A stretch of 64,000 nt of DNA from Gordius sp. MW1 (lineage: Eukaryota; Nematomorpha; Gordioida; Gordea; Gordiidae): NCBI GenBank assembly GCA_964036665.1, contig OZ038528.1, positions 1,860,001 to 1,924,000 on the forward strand. Direction: 5' to 3'. The position numbers and the translations under genes are program-made. Below the pieces are notes generated by a model. That model was given only the letters and a program-made list of their open reading frames with translations, was not told the origin of the DNA and made no database searches. This document shows positions 14,782-42,789 of the stretch, one piece after another (within the stretch, counting starts at the first letter, position 1; every line of letters begins with the position of its first letter).

Positions 14782-15327
14782 GTGTCCCCATTCAACTGCG
14801 ACCTCTGCCGCCAACCCGTTCTTGCAAACGGCCATCATCCTCTACACTGCCAATACAGCAAGGGGCGGCATCCCCGTCATGCCACAATAAATAAAATAAT
14901 CGGACAATCTTTGAAGAAAGCCGGCTTTCCCAATACAATAGAACCCACTGGCCTAAGCTCCACTGACGGAAAAAGACCCGATGGAGTAACAATCATCCCG
15001 TGGGCTCGTGGCCTAAACGCCTGCTGGGACTTCACTGCAGTGGACGTATTCGCCAAATTTAACGCCTCTCCCGACCTCATCTCTTCTACTGAGAGAAAGA
15101 AGGAGGATAAATACAAATACCTAAACAATATTATTTTCGTACCAGTAGTAGCTACGACCCTCGGTAACTTAGGTCCCGAGGGCAGCCAATTCCCAAAACA
15201 AATTTCAAAATATATAACCTCCATTACTCACGATCCCAAAGAATACTTTTTTATCAGGCAAAAGATCACAATGGAAATCGTTAAATCCAACACGATTTCC
15301 ATACACGGATCAATGCCATCCGTTTAG
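14782..15327 (+). pseudogene. Retroelement fragment: PD-(D/E)XK-like C-terminal domain found downstream of reverse transcriptases
   Basis: An open frame of 181 codons from 14782; it opens with GTG, so it is a 5'-truncated coding fragment rather than a real start. It begins with a Cys/His motif (CDLCRQ...HHPLHC), then GRHPRHATIN, then EPTGLSSTDGKRPDG and WDFTAVDVFAK. This order matches the C-terminal segment of reverse-transcriptase-containing hypothetical proteins common in invertebrates. The PD at residues 66-67 followed by D83 resembles the restriction-like endonuclease motif PD-x(12-15)-D of R2-type elements (inference). No reverse transcriptase is seen upstream. An A/T-rich stretch near 15385-15410 may be the element's 3' tail. 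Confidence 0.65.
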
Positions 15328-17013
15328 TTATAGCGCGTTTTTATATTTTTTATTTGTGTATATCATAATTATAATTATTTGTTTCTGAATAAAAAATTTT
15401 TTTATAAAAAATACCATGTAGTGAAAGAATTAAAAGTATATTGTGGCTGGGGGAGTCCTTTAACTTTTCCCCCCTGCCATCCACTCGGCCGTCTGACTAT
15501 AGTATCCCAACATAGTCCCCTATCCTTCCTTCAAATTCTTAATTCATATCTTTAGGGATGTGAAAAAGTACATAAATCTTTTGTTCTTTTATGATATAGT
15601 TTGTTTGTCATCTCGATATACGCGGCATTTTACAATAATGCACGATTTTCTTAGCAGCTATCTTTGCCTTCCTATATTTTCGTTTCTCCCAATTTTTTAT
15701 TTATGCCACCGTCTTTATAGATTTTTCTTTATATCGACGAAATCTTTAATTAATTAATCCCATCACCATATTCTCTACTCATAGTGCTACTTCGGTCTGT
15801 CCTAGAACTCGAATCACAGTTTCCTTTAGGCCCCTAGTAAGCGACTCTCAATCTTTGTCTACGTCCCTTTCCAACTATAAACACCCACGAGTGTAGAGGT
15901 TTTTTGGTGATATTTATCGTTCGTCGACCTATCTTTTAAGGTATCCAATCTGAGAATCTAAACCCTTCTTCCTTCAAGAAATAGTTGTTTTTTAAGATCC
16001 ATAACAGGTGGACGGTGCTGTGGCGATTGTCCACCGGTATTAAATTGCAATTTTTGGTAAAAAAATTTATTTTGTATTATCAATTTATATCAAAAACAAT
16101 GACTTAAATAGATTATTTCGACAGCATTTCTGGCTACAGTTTAAAAGAATGCCACGCAGTTTGAATTAAGTGTGCTTAAAATTCAAACTATAAAAAATTC
16201 TCATGAATTATTCTGTACTCAAACCTGGATAAAGTCTGAATGGACAAGAAGTACAAACCTAGTCTGGTAACTTAAATGTGTAATTTGAGCCTATTAAAAA
16301 TCGTTAACATTGTAATTTTCAAGTTATATCTTTTTCGGGCGTAAAATTATGTACATTTTGCGCACTTGTTGCCATTCTCCTTTTTAAATTCAGTATTGGC
16401 CAAGCTTAAATAGCATTTTTAAATTTTTTTTGTAGTTAATTACAGTTTATCTGTTATGGTAGTCAAATTCATTAATTTTTGCTTTATTAACAGCTTTATA
16501 TTAAAAACATAAGAATCTACTAACACTATGTTTTCTGATATTTGATGCATCGTAATTTGTTTGTATGCACCTGACTATAAAAAATATTTTAACGCATAAT
16601 TAAATTAGATAATATTGCTTAATTACTTTAATCACTAAGCATATATAAATCATATTAAGTTTTATCTAAAATTGAAAATAAATGGTTTAACAATAACAAT
16701 GTAAATTATTACAATATCTTTGAATTAAATTCAGTATTTAACTTTGATCCACTTTAAAAATGAGAGTTTATTATTAAGGATAACAGTAAGGTAATAATTT
16801 ATTTGGATTAGTTTCAATCATACATGAAGTAATGTTTGCTCAAATGAGCATTTGTTTGGAAGCACTTAATTATAAAATTGCATGTAATAGAAATTAAAGC
16901 TCCAAGAGCCTTGATTTCTTTTACTATTTAGCTTATTTATGATAAACATATAACTTCAACTTTTTCACGGATGACAATGGGCCAACCAGATGATTATGTA
17001 ACCAGTTTGCTCA
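15328..17013. other. Intergenic sequence upstream of ZNF593
   Basis: About 1.7 kb with no recognised gene or RNA. Pyrimidine-rich between 15.4 and 15.9 kb and AT-rich after that. It should hold the ZNF593 promoter; I cannot point to a specific site. Confidence 0.4.
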
Positions 17014-17403
17014 ATGGGTAGATATAAATCACAAAATCCACACAAGACTAATCTTTTTCATAAAAAGAAGGCTAGAACTAAGAGAAGAACTAAGGATCTT
17101 GATCAAATTCACGAGGAAATTGTTAAAAACCAAAATATTTCTAATCCCTTCGATTTAGATCTGCCAGGTAAAATACTATATTTGTTTTAACATTAAAATA
17201 TAGGAGCTGGGCAACATTACTGTTCCACTTGTGCCAAACATTTTATAGCTAATGACGTTCTCAAAATTCACAAAAAATCTAAAGTGCACAAGCAAAAATT
17301 AAAATATCTTTCTAAACATCCAGCCTATCTGCAAAGGGAAGCTGATGCAGCAGCAGGTTTGGGAAAATACATAATGCCAAAACTTCAAAAGTTTAAAAAA
17401 TAA
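17014..17403 (+). CDS. ZNF593: ZNF593/Bud20-type zinc-finger ribosome biogenesis factor
   Basis: Complete gene of two exons, 17014-17167 and 17204-17403, split by a 36-nt GT-AG intron; the spliced product is 117 residues. The N-terminus MGRYKSQNPHKT is followed by a basic KKARTKRRTKDLDQIHEE segment, as in human ZNF593 (134 aa) and yeast Bud20. A single C2H2 finger of the C-x2-C-x12-H-x5-H type uses C58, C61, H74 and H80. The C-terminus has the family pattern of a short acidic/alanine helix and GLGKYIMPK. Bud20-family proteins ride on pre-60S particles and aid their nuclear export. The gene is convergent with SEL1L, whose stop codon lies about 1.15 kb downstream. Confidence 0.93.
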
Positions 17404-18557
17404 AGCAGTAAAATATTATTAAATTGTAATAAAATTTCTTAAATGGTTGTCAAGTTGTTATGCTTATATTTAAAAGTGTGATTAAGAGATTTTTGTACAA
17501 TCTTTGTGTTATATTTTACTATAAGGTGTTTATATAATTATTATAGTTTTTACATTAAGCTCTTTAAACTCCATTTGATAAAGAGAAAAGCTAGAGTTAA
17601 GAGTTTTTTTTGTAAGACAAGGAAAAAATGTGAACAAAAACTTTGCTTTACTTTTTGTTTAAAAATTATTTTTGCCACTGAAACTATATTGCATTAAACA
17701 GGGATTATTATATAAAATAATTGTATACACTTTACTTATCCATATTACAAAGATAAATTGGATTGAATAAGCTTAAAGAAAGAATTTAATATACATTTCA
17801 AAGGAGCTTGTTATATAAATGTAGTGTTATCACCTGAAGAAAGAATTTCTGCTTAAAGTTCCACTTTTTAAAAAGGATGTACGATTTATGTATCTTTTTC
17901 TATCCTCATATGAAAATTTTTTAATTTATAAATAAAATTGTTTTTTTAAGGACTAAAACATTTCTACCTACAGGGCTAAATTAATAATAATTGCATCTAT
18001 TCTACAACTTAATTTGCCCATTTGAATTTAAATTAAAAAAGGACAGTCTCAAATATCTTTTTAAGCATTTTGTCATTGATTACCAGACTTGCCTTAGAAT
18101 ACTTAGAAAGGAATGGTTATATGATACATGTGGCTTGTACATTAAAAATATTAGTAAATTAAATTTTTAAACTGGTAAGTATAATGTTCAAATTTTTAGC
18201 AAAAAAATGAATATTGACTCCTAACTTCGTCCAAACATTATTATATCAATAGTTTTTATTTAAACATATACCATATAACATTTCCTCGCATCAATTTATT
18301 CTTTGAAGTCAAATCATAATATAGCGAAAACAATTTCAAAGTATTTAATCACCATACTCTATATTTACAGCATCTAATGTGGCGCGGTGGGGGTGTTAAA
18401 CAATAATAATCAACATATCGTTTTATGGCGGGTGGTTGAATGACGGTATATGACTTTTTTGGACAGAAAAAATTGATCGTAAAACATAATTTTGTGGATG
18501 AATTTTGGAAAATTTAAACCGAAATTTCAAAGAAAACGGATAAAAATATGGGGCAGT
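17404..18557. other. Convergent intergenic region
   Basis: About 1.15 kb between the ZNF593 and SEL1L stop codons, AT-rich, without recognisable genes. It must contain the 3' UTRs of both genes. The 63-codon frame at 17506-17697 is basic and low-complexity with no support as a gene. Confidence 0.5.
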
Positions 18558-34602
<16,045 letters not shown>

Positions 34603-34699
34603 CTATGGCTTTTAGGTTTAAACTGACCACTTGCGTCAAATTTGTTTACATGCATTGGCGCTACAGCTGATGCTTCAACACGTCAGATTGACGTGGATG

Positions 34700-34870
34700 G
34701 ATATCTTAGCAATGCTTAGCAACGAATGCTTAAGTTAGCCAGGAGGTGTCAACTAGACGTGCTATGTCTGCAGCAAACGCGCATCCCCCTTGAAGTGATT
34801 CTTACCCAAATTATAAGCTTTGGCATGCTGGGTTTATTATTAATTCAGCTAAGTTTTGACACTTGTGAGC
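34700..34870 (+). pseudogene. LINE endonuclease fragment (part 1 of a split LINE)
   Basis: The plus frame reads LARRCQLDVLCLQQTRIP, matching the apurinic-type endonuclease start of non-LTR retrotransposons (pattern DILCLQETR). It is cut by a Ty3-like element whose 5-bp duplication AGACG begins at 34871. The endonuclease resumes after 39730. Confidence 0.65.
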
Positions 34871-34875
34871 AGACG

Positions 34876-35492
34876 TGTTGTATCCATTACTATTTAAATG
34901 ATTGCTTGCGGCATTTTACTTAAGTCTACTTCAAATGACTTATTTATATTACCTTATATAACTCGCGACGTAAATGGACCTATCACTTATAGATCGCGGA
35001 TTTACCACTAAATTTTAATTGACTTAATGTATTTTATAAAGAGGGCCCGATTTACGACGGGTGGAAACCGCTAATTTGGCCTTATATAAAGCTATAACAA
35101 TTACTATGTGACTAGAAAATTAACTATGGCATACTGATGAGCTCTAATAAAAGCGAAAACGTTATATGTCTGTTTTTATTTTCAAGTCACATTCTAAAAG
35201 AGATAGGGATAATTTAGTCAAATTAGTCTCTTTTTAAAATGTGTCCTAGATGGCATATAAATTAGAGTTATTGTGATTTGATTTGCGTTTTCCACCCGTC
35301 GTAATCGGGCCCTCTTTATAAAAACCCCAACCGGAATCGTATTATAAATCTTTATTTCAACAAAATCTCATGACTTAATGTATCTTTCGATTAATTCGCG
35401 AGTATATAAAACTTACTTTTCTCGCAAAAGTTTCACTTTTATTGAATATTTAATAAAGTGTTTATTACTTTATAATTTGGTATTTACTTCCC
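34876..35492 (+). repeat. 5' LTR of Ty3-like element 1, interrupted
   Basis: Matches the 3' LTR (39436-39725) in two blocks, 34876 to about 35034 and about 35369 to 35492. They are separated by foreign DNA flanked on both sides by GACTTAATGTAT (35021-35032 and 35370-35381). The CTCGCGA/ATTCGCGAG and TATATAA motifs near the second block are plausible promoter elements. Confidence 0.85.
35032..35324. mobile_element. MITE with 36-bp inverted ends inside the 5' LTR
   Basis: 293 bp with termini TTTTATAAAGAGGGCCCGAT and the complement. The 36-bp ends differ by a single indel. About 45 bp of extra DNA lies between its right end and the second copy of GACTTAATGTAT, so the insertion event carried more than the MITE itself. 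Confidence 0.85.
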
Positions 35493-35659
35493 GATTTTGG
35501 TGACCCAACCTTGTTATACGCACCCTTCTACCCAACCTTTACCCAACCTTTGTTATACGCAACCTTGTAAATTGATACCAACCAATTTTATGAGCCCAAA
35601 TTAAATCAGAGAACGCTGTGTTTTTTAAATTGCCCCTTTAATCGTTTAAATCCCCGCCT

Positions 35660-36275
35660 ATGGTTTGTCCAAATAGAGGCCCTTTTCACGATTCGCGAAT
35701 AACATCGGAGTCTAGCAAACTTAAATACGTGATTGAATGCCTCCCCCAAGAATTCACAATAGAAATCCAAGATTATTTGGGAAATCTACCGTTTGAGCCG
35801 TACACCACCATCCGGACAGCTATTATCAATCGCACTACAAAGTCGGACTCAGCACGATTACACAACTTACTCTCCAACGTCAATTGGGTGATTGTACACC
35901 ATCCCAACTTTATAGACACATGAAAGCCCTCCTGGGTACTGCCAAAATGGATGATGTCATCTTAAAACAATTGTGGTTGAATTAACTTGACAACAACACG
36001 GCCAGCATCTTGGCAATTTGTGCAAGCGATCAAACTTTAGTCAAGCTAGCTGAAACAACTGATAAAATCGTGAAAACATACCATACGCCTCAAATATCCA
36101 ACCTTGCCGATATAGAAACGCTCAGAGACATGGTCAATAAACTGAGTGTAAGCATCGACACATTGCGGCATGAGGTCAGTAGACAAAAACGTTTTACGTC
36201 GAGGAGATTTCGAAACCCTTTTCAACGCCGCGCAGACGTTCTCCATGATTGGTGTTGGTATCACCAAAGATAAAA
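35660..36275 (+). pseudogene. gag fragment of Ty3-like element 1
   Basis: The first part reads KLKYVIECLPQEFTIEIQDY and then TTIRTAIINRTTKSDSARLH, the conserved arthropod Ty3-type Gag pattern (K...V...L......V.D.L..P.....Y..L...I..RT..S...RL). It continues in another frame from 36010 to 36273. No intact zinc knuckle is found. Frame changes show it is dead. Confidence 0.75.
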
Positions 36276-36289
36276 GGAAAATGCTACTA

Positions 36290-37480
36290 AATGCCATCAG
36301 CCTTGCAACTATACCCCGCTTTCCTCGTCAAACCCATAGGCCTGCCAGAATCCGCGACACCTGGTTTAGGCCATAACACCAGTCGCTTATTTTTAATTTA
36401 CGATAAATCCACCAAATTTCGTTTTTTAATAGATACCGGCGCGGAACTCAGTGCCACACCACCCCACGTAACCACCGTCTCAACCCCTCACACATCCTCT
36501 TCCAAGCTACAAATAACAGTTCCATACTGACCTATGGCCAAAAATCTTTGGCTTGCGGAGAAGCTTTCGAGTTTAACAATCGCGGACGTTAAGACACCTA
36601 TTATCGGGGCTGATTTTATAAATCATTATAACCTTCTCGTTATACGTCGTAAATGTTTGTTAGACCCTAAGACAACTTTAAAGTCTTATGGGCGATATAT
36701 TGACTCGAACTTGTATAATTTACAACTCGCAATAAAGAGCGATTCACCATATTTTAAAAAGGTGTTAAAAGAGTTCCCCGATATTTATGCCCCTCCAAAT
36801 TACAGGTCACGCGTAAGCCACCAAGTAGTCCGCCACATACGTACACAAGGACCACCCGTTTATGCTAGACCTAGACGCTTAGACCCTGTCAAGCTAAAGA
36901 TTGCCAAACAAGAGTTTGCTCACATGCTCGAACTCGGCATAATTCAACCCTCATAAAGCCCCTGGAGTTCTTCACTGCACATGGTTCCGAAAAAAAACTC
37001 CAAGAGATTGGCGACCGTGTGAAGTTTACCGAGCCCTTAACTTTCTAACTATACCGGATGGTTATCCCTTACCACACCTACACGATTTCTCGCTCAACCT
37101 AGCCGGCACAACCATCTATACAAAAATAGATCTAGTCCGAGCTTACCATCAAATACCCGTAGCCTTGGAAGACATCGCAAAGACTGCAATAACTAGACCT
37201 TTCTGTCTTTATGAATTTTTACGAATGCCTTTTGATTTACGAAATGCTGCTCAAACATTCAACGCTTCATTGACCAAGCTCTCCGTGGCCTCAATTTCAC
37301 CTTCGCATATTTGGACGATATTTTAATCGCAAGTACACCAACTAGTGAACATTTAGACCACTTACGTCAGGTTTTTACACGATTACGGCACTTAGATATA
37401 AAAATTAACCTGGACAAGTGCCAATGGGGATGTTCTTCTATGGATTTCCTAGAAAAACAAGCACAAGGTTTAACGCCAAT
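36290..37480 (+). pseudogene. Protease and reverse transcriptase remnants of Ty3-like element 1
   Basis: Protease: FRFLIDTGAELSATPP around 36415-36465. Reverse transcriptase: YARPRRLDPVKLKIAKQEF about 36860, DGYPLPHLHDF about 37055, KIDLVRAYHQIPVA about 37120, and FAYLDDILIAS about 37300, which carries the catalytic YxDD-type box. Stops and frameshifts near 36530, 36955 and 37260 separate the blocks. Confidence 0.85.
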
Positions 37481-37527
37481 ACCAGAGAAGATCTCGGGCA
37501 ATCAAGAATTTCGCCACCCCGACCTCT

Positions 37528-39294
37528 ATGACACAACCACGTCGTTTCGTGGGAATGGTAAATTTTTACAGGCGCTTTATACCCAACTGTGCACTCCTTC
37601 TACAACCACTAACTGATCTCCTCAACGACGCAAAAGGACCATTGAACATGACGCAGAGCGCACACGGCGCATTCCACAAGATTAAAATAATGCTCGATAA
37701 AATCTCGACTCTTAATCATTTAGTGGATGGTGCCAACGTCTCTATTATAACCGACGCGTCAAACTCTGCCATCGGAGCCGTTTTACATCAGATCGTAAAA
37801 GGTGAAATCAGTCCTTTATTCTTTTTCTCTATGAAATTGAGCAAAACACAAACTTGATACAGTACATTCGGGAGAGCTGCTAGCAATTTATCTTTCAATT
37901 AAACATTACCGAATCATTTTAGAAGGTCGCGACTTTACAGGTTTTACTGATCACAAACCGATAACCTACGCTCTCACTTCTCAATCCGATAAATACTCGC
38001 CGCGCGAAATACGACAATTAGACTATATCTCACAATTTACTTCAGATATACTGTTTATTAAAGGTAAGGTGAATATAGTCACGTTGTCCCGAATCGATAT
38101 CGATTCCATACAGCAACCAATCAGATAAAGAATGGCTATGACACAAAAACAAGAGCAATACCAAAAGAAGAGCTAGAAAGCCTTAAACTGGAAAAACGCT
38201 TAATTCCAGGTACAAATTTAACTATTACGTGCGATACATCTACATCGACATCGAGACCTTTAGTACCTAGGACGCTCCGACGCATAGTTTTTAATCAGCT
38301 ACATGGTCTTTCTCACCCAGCCTTACGCCCAACACTTAAATTAATCGCCCAACGATTCGTCTGGCCGGGAATGAACAAAGATTTACGCGTTTGGACAAAG
38401 CAATGCATTGCATGTCAAAAATGCAAAGTAAATAGACACGTAAAATCAACCCCAGGCACGTTCGCTGAGACGCAAGGTTTAGCCACGTACATGTAGATCT
38501 CGTCGGACCCTTACCACCTTTTAACGCCCACATTTACATTTCTACTGCCGTTGATCGTTTCACCCGATGGCCGATTGCAATTCCCATTAATGACGCAACA
38601 GCCGAAACCGTTGCACGCACATCTTTGACACATGGATAGCCAACTTTTGTGTTCCAGCGACATCAACCACGGATCGGGGACCGCAATTTCAATCAACTCT
38701 TTTTAAACAATTATCTATTTTACTAGGTTACCATCATATCACCACGACAGTTTAGTAGAGCGTTTTCACCGACATCTTATAAATTAATCACCACAAAAGG
38801 TAACGTTACCCATTGGTCCGACCTTATTCCCCTTGTACTCCTAGGAATTCGCACACCATCAAAGGAGACCTCGCCTTTTCAAGCGCTGAGCTGGTATACG
38901 GTACTTCTTTACGACTCATTATTTTTTACAACCGTCGGATTGCGACATAAACGCCGCCGATTACATCCAACGCTTTCGACAGCAGTTCGATAATGTCCGA
39001 TTTACATCTTCCAGACCATCGAACATCAAACAACAAATTTCCGAAATTTATTTACATCCACCCATGTTTTTATTAGGACTGTGGCTACGCAAAGCCTTGG
39101 TTCCCCCTATGAAGGACCTTTCAAAGTGATTGAAAAGCATACTAAATTTTTTATCATAGACCACAATAAGAGGAAAGACACTGTCTCGATGGATCGATTA
39201 AAGCCAGCTTTCCTCGAGCCTAAGGTTGATAACCCGAATTCACCAGTTGACCCGAATTCACCAAAACCAACAGGCACTCACCAATCCAAAATTT
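37528..39294 (+). pseudogene. RNase H and integrase remnants of Ty3-like element 1
   Basis: Connection: RRFVGMVNFYRRFIPN near 37535. RNase H: IITDASNSAIGAVLHQ near 37745 and FTDHKPITYAL near 37945. Integrase: a zinc-binding region around 38290-38430 (HGLSHPALRPTLKLIAQRFV, then WTKQCIACQKCK) and DLVGPLPPFNA near 38500. The C-terminus SPYEGPFKVIEKHTKFFIID and MDRLKPAFLEPK at 39100-39230 is the usual end of arthropod Ty3-type Pol. Several frameshifts and a damaged core. Confidence 0.85.
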
Positions 39295-39435
39295 AAACTA
39301 ACCTTCCATTGTTTCTTCTACAAAACCTACCGCACCACTTCCTAACCCAACCATTACCAAGTCTGGTCGCCAAGTTCATTGGCCCAAAAAATTTGTTAAT
39401 TTTGTATGAACTCCGTTTTTACCCAGCGGAGTATT

Positions 39436-39725
39436 TGTTGTATCCATTACTATTTAATTGATTGCTCGCGGCATTTTACTTAAGTCTACTTCAATTGACT
39501 TATTTATATTACCTTATATAACTCGCGACGTTAATTGACCTATCACATATAGCTCGCGGATTTACCACTAAATGTTAATTGACTTAATGTATCTTTCGAG
39601 TAATTCGCGAGTATATAAAGTGTAAAACACTTCTTTAATTACTTACTTTTCTCGCAAACGTTTTACTTTTAATGGATATTTAATAAAGTATTTATTACTT
39701 TATAATTTGGTATTTACTTCCCGCT
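39436..39725 (+). repeat. 3' LTR of Ty3-like element 1
   Basis: 290 bp, starts TGTTGTATCCATTACTATTT and ends near TTTACTTCCCGCT. Followed by the target duplication AGACG. Confidence 0.9.
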
Positions 39726-39730
39726 AGACG

Positions 39731-42700
39731 CCTAACTGTTTCAAGATCAATTGGGTTAATAACATAATCTTTATTTTCGATCTATCAGTGAATGTACCCA
39801 CAGTTATAATAATTTATGTCCATGCCCCAACTTCATCATATAATAAGCTGCAGACGTTTAAAGAATTTTTTGGGTCTAATTGCAAAGACATAGGAGTAGC
39901 CAGTATTGCCTCATGGGGGGGGGGAAGGGGTTCAAATAAAAATTTACGATGATACTATTGAACCAAAATTTTATATACAGTAGTGACGGAGGTAGGACTA
40001 TCTAATTAAGGGAAGTGGGGGGGGGGTAAATTTTGTGTCAAAGAATTTCGATTAAACAAAAACTTATTAAAATTATATAAATTCCATATCTTCGGTGGGT
40101 ATTTGGTCAAAAACCAATTAATAAAATAACGTACACCACTACGTTTAACTCATATTATACGTAAATTGCATAGCAATGATGAGCTTTGGACCAAGGGACT
40201 AAGTAAGTATTAATAAGATTGGGTTTTTTAAAATCAAGCCAAAAGAGTATTATTGACGATTTAGCTTTTTCAATCATTATCAAAAATATCTTGAGAGACG
40301 CAAATTGCAAAGAGCTCTTTCCAATTTTTCTGTTTGCGCAAATTAGGGCCATTGTTAAACACTTGCATTGGCTTAGGCTTAATTTCCCACCAGAATCAAT
40401 AATTTTCCCGCCCGGGACCGTTTAAATGAAATAATAAGCCCAAGTTCGCCCCGCTAAAATTTGGCTTGTATAAGAACCTTCCTCTTTTAATATAGAGGTT
40501 GAGATACTTTTTAGAACACTAATTAAGAATTAAATTTTTTTCTAATTAGAAAACACGCACTCGGGACAAAATTTTTCTGTATAAATCATGATAGTAGATT
40601 TCATCTAAATATCAAATTAATTATAATAATATATTATTTCTATATGCGCAACACACACGAGACTCTTATTAATATTTTTTCCTTCTAATTTAAAAAAAAT
40701 CCTTTTTTTGTCAATGGGGGGGGGGGGGGGGGGGTTAACCCGAAACCCCCCCCCCCCCCCCCTTCCCTAAGCTACTGCGCAAAGACAATATAAGCAAATC
40801 AATGCCAATGGGATCCTAATTCTTCCGTTGCTCTTACGGACCATGATGACGCTAATTTGATTGGCCAGAACCCCTTGGGTCATAATAGAAATGATGTCCC
40901 CCTAAAAAATAGTGTAATGAACATAGATGGCGGATTGTCTCTACTTTTAACTTCCCAATAATTAGTTGGCTACCTTCCAGGGGAATAACGATTCCAGACC
41001 AGATAATCGCTTATTTTGCATCAACATCACTACAAAATTGTCAAAAAATTGTAGGTACTGGATCCCTTCACAGAGAATGATCAATGTGCGATTACTGCAG
41101 AACTTGTCAACCCGCAGAAAATTATAGTAAAACCAGAGGGTATAGCCGCAACTTTAAGTTTCTTGACTGTCTACATTTTAAAGCTTGAAACACTGATTTT
41201 TTCAGCTCCCAATTAATGAACATAGTCTCAAATTATCAAGAATATTTGTGAATTCCCTAAACAAATGGTTTTCTCAACAGATACTTGATTTTCTGAGGAC
41301 ATGGAATAACATATCTCTTTGTAAAAGACAATTTTCTTTTCATATTTCTGCTTTTTCGCCCTTAGCAAGCGCATCAAGTCGAGTATACGCCAGGATAAGA
41401 TTGCATATATCAATCATAGCATAGATGAAGCCGAAGTATTTTTATGACACTCATTGCCTGTGCCAAAATAATTAGCAATTTAACAAAACGTTCGCCCGGC
41501 GCACATATTATAACATGCAATCAGCCAAATGGTCCAGATAATTCTTGAATTAGATTATAACCTGGGAGACCTTCCGTTCTATTATATCAACCCGTCCGTT
41601 TGTTCCTATATTGGACATATTTAAAAGTTTATTAAGAATTTTAAAGTACCTCCGCTGTTATCTCTTGATATAAGCGACCATCTATATTGGAAACTGTGAC
41701 TGCTATCAAATCTCTCAAATCACATAGAGCGGCTGACCTATCAGAACTGACTGCAGAAGATTTAAAGCGGACTTCGTATGTCCGGCAAACTTATCACCTT
41801 TTCTATAAAAACTGGGAAAAAGAGGAGTTGCCTGATTCCTGGTTATTGGGTAGTGTTATTTAATTATTTATAAAAGAAGACCCTTTCGATCCAAACAACT
41901 ACAGCTGTGTAACTATAATCAATTTGGGGTCAAAACTTCTTGTTATGGTGTTACATAATAGGATATGCAATCGTTGCCAGCCTCAGGCACAATAGGCGGG
42001 TTTAAGGAGATGTCGCACGACTGAAAGACAAATCATACGTTACGTTAGGAAATATAATATATGTATCGAGCACTAGCGGAACCCTTCAAATTCTTGTATT
42101 CGGATATTTTCAAAGCTTTTGACTCTGTTCAACATCTATATTGGGAGTCATTGTGTATACTGGAAATATAATCAAGATGATTTTTCTCATATACGAGGAC
42201 ATGAAGGTAGGCATTTCGCACAAATCAATTTTTTGTCAGACGGGATTTAGACAAGGTTGTCCATTATCGCCCCTTCCTTTTAATGTAGCGATAAAACTGA
42301 TAATGAAAAGATCAATATATGCTTCAGATGGCATCGCGTTAAACAAAACTATGTTATCTTCGCCGATCTTTGCTTGTGGCAACGTCTATACAAAAGGCTC
42401 AATCTATGGTGGATAGATTCTTTATCCCGCCCAAACAAACAGGACTATTTATAAATGCCGACAAATATGCGATGATTCGTCGAATGATAATTTCTATAGA
42501 ATTAATAACTGTATCCCAGAAAGTTCACTACTTGGGAGTAGATCTCACATCGAGCATCTATGCCGAAACTGACTTGGAGTCAAAGCTGCAACGTACTCTT
42601 GTTTTTCACTCTCGTTTTGTCGTATGGAGATCCCGTCATTGCTTCTTACACGACTCAGAGTCTTTAATGTAATGATTCTATCAGTTCTTTTATACGGTTG

Positions 42701-42784
42701 TGAATATTAGTCTTTAAAAGCACCCAGCTAAAAAAACTTCATGCCAACGTGAACAAAATGATGCCCATTGTTTGTAGTTCTATC
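39731..42784 (+). pseudogene. LINE endonuclease end and reverse transcriptase (part 2 of a split LINE)
   Basis: 39790-39850 encodes NVPTVIIIYVHAPTSSYNK across frames, a late endonuclease motif. The reverse transcriptase spans about 41690-42780: YHLFYKNWEKEELPDSWLLG near 41790, CQTGFRQGCPLSPL near 42235, a damaged FADD box (IFADLCLW) near 42355, GLFINADKYAM near 42440, VHYLGVDLTSSIYAE near 42520 and VMILSVLLYGCEY near 42670. Many frameshifts. 40.0-41.6 kb has no clear coding signal. The end at 42784 abuts the target duplication of Ty3-like element 2. Confidence 0.8.
39890..40770. repeat. Homopolymer-rich MITE remnants inside the LINE
   Basis: GGAGTAGCCAG at 39893 followed by a G-run and a second G-run near 40016-40027 resembles MITE family C. 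A 19-nt G-run at 40716-40734 and a 17-nt C-run at 40746-40762, separated by 11 nt, can pair as a hairpin. Confidence 0.45.
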
Positions 42785-42789
42785 CTAAC

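Larger units (their letters stand above)
34876..39725 (+). mobile_element. Ty3-like LTR retrotransposon 1, degenerate
   Basis: Bounded by LTRs that start TGTTGTATCC (34876 and 39436), and flanked by AGACG at 34871-34875 and 39726-39730. The 3' LTR is 290 bp; the 5' LTR (34876 to about 35492) is enlarged by an insertion. The order gag, protease, reverse transcriptase, RNase H, integrase is typical of Ty3/mdg-class elements, all broken by stops and frameshifts. It is inserted in the endonuclease region of a LINE, same strand. No env-like frame follows integrase. Confidence 0.9.

Noticed and set aside
14792..15224. Two minus-strand frames of 66 and 115 codons
   Set aside because: They are shadows of the plus-strand nuclease-like frame, which has the conserved motifs.
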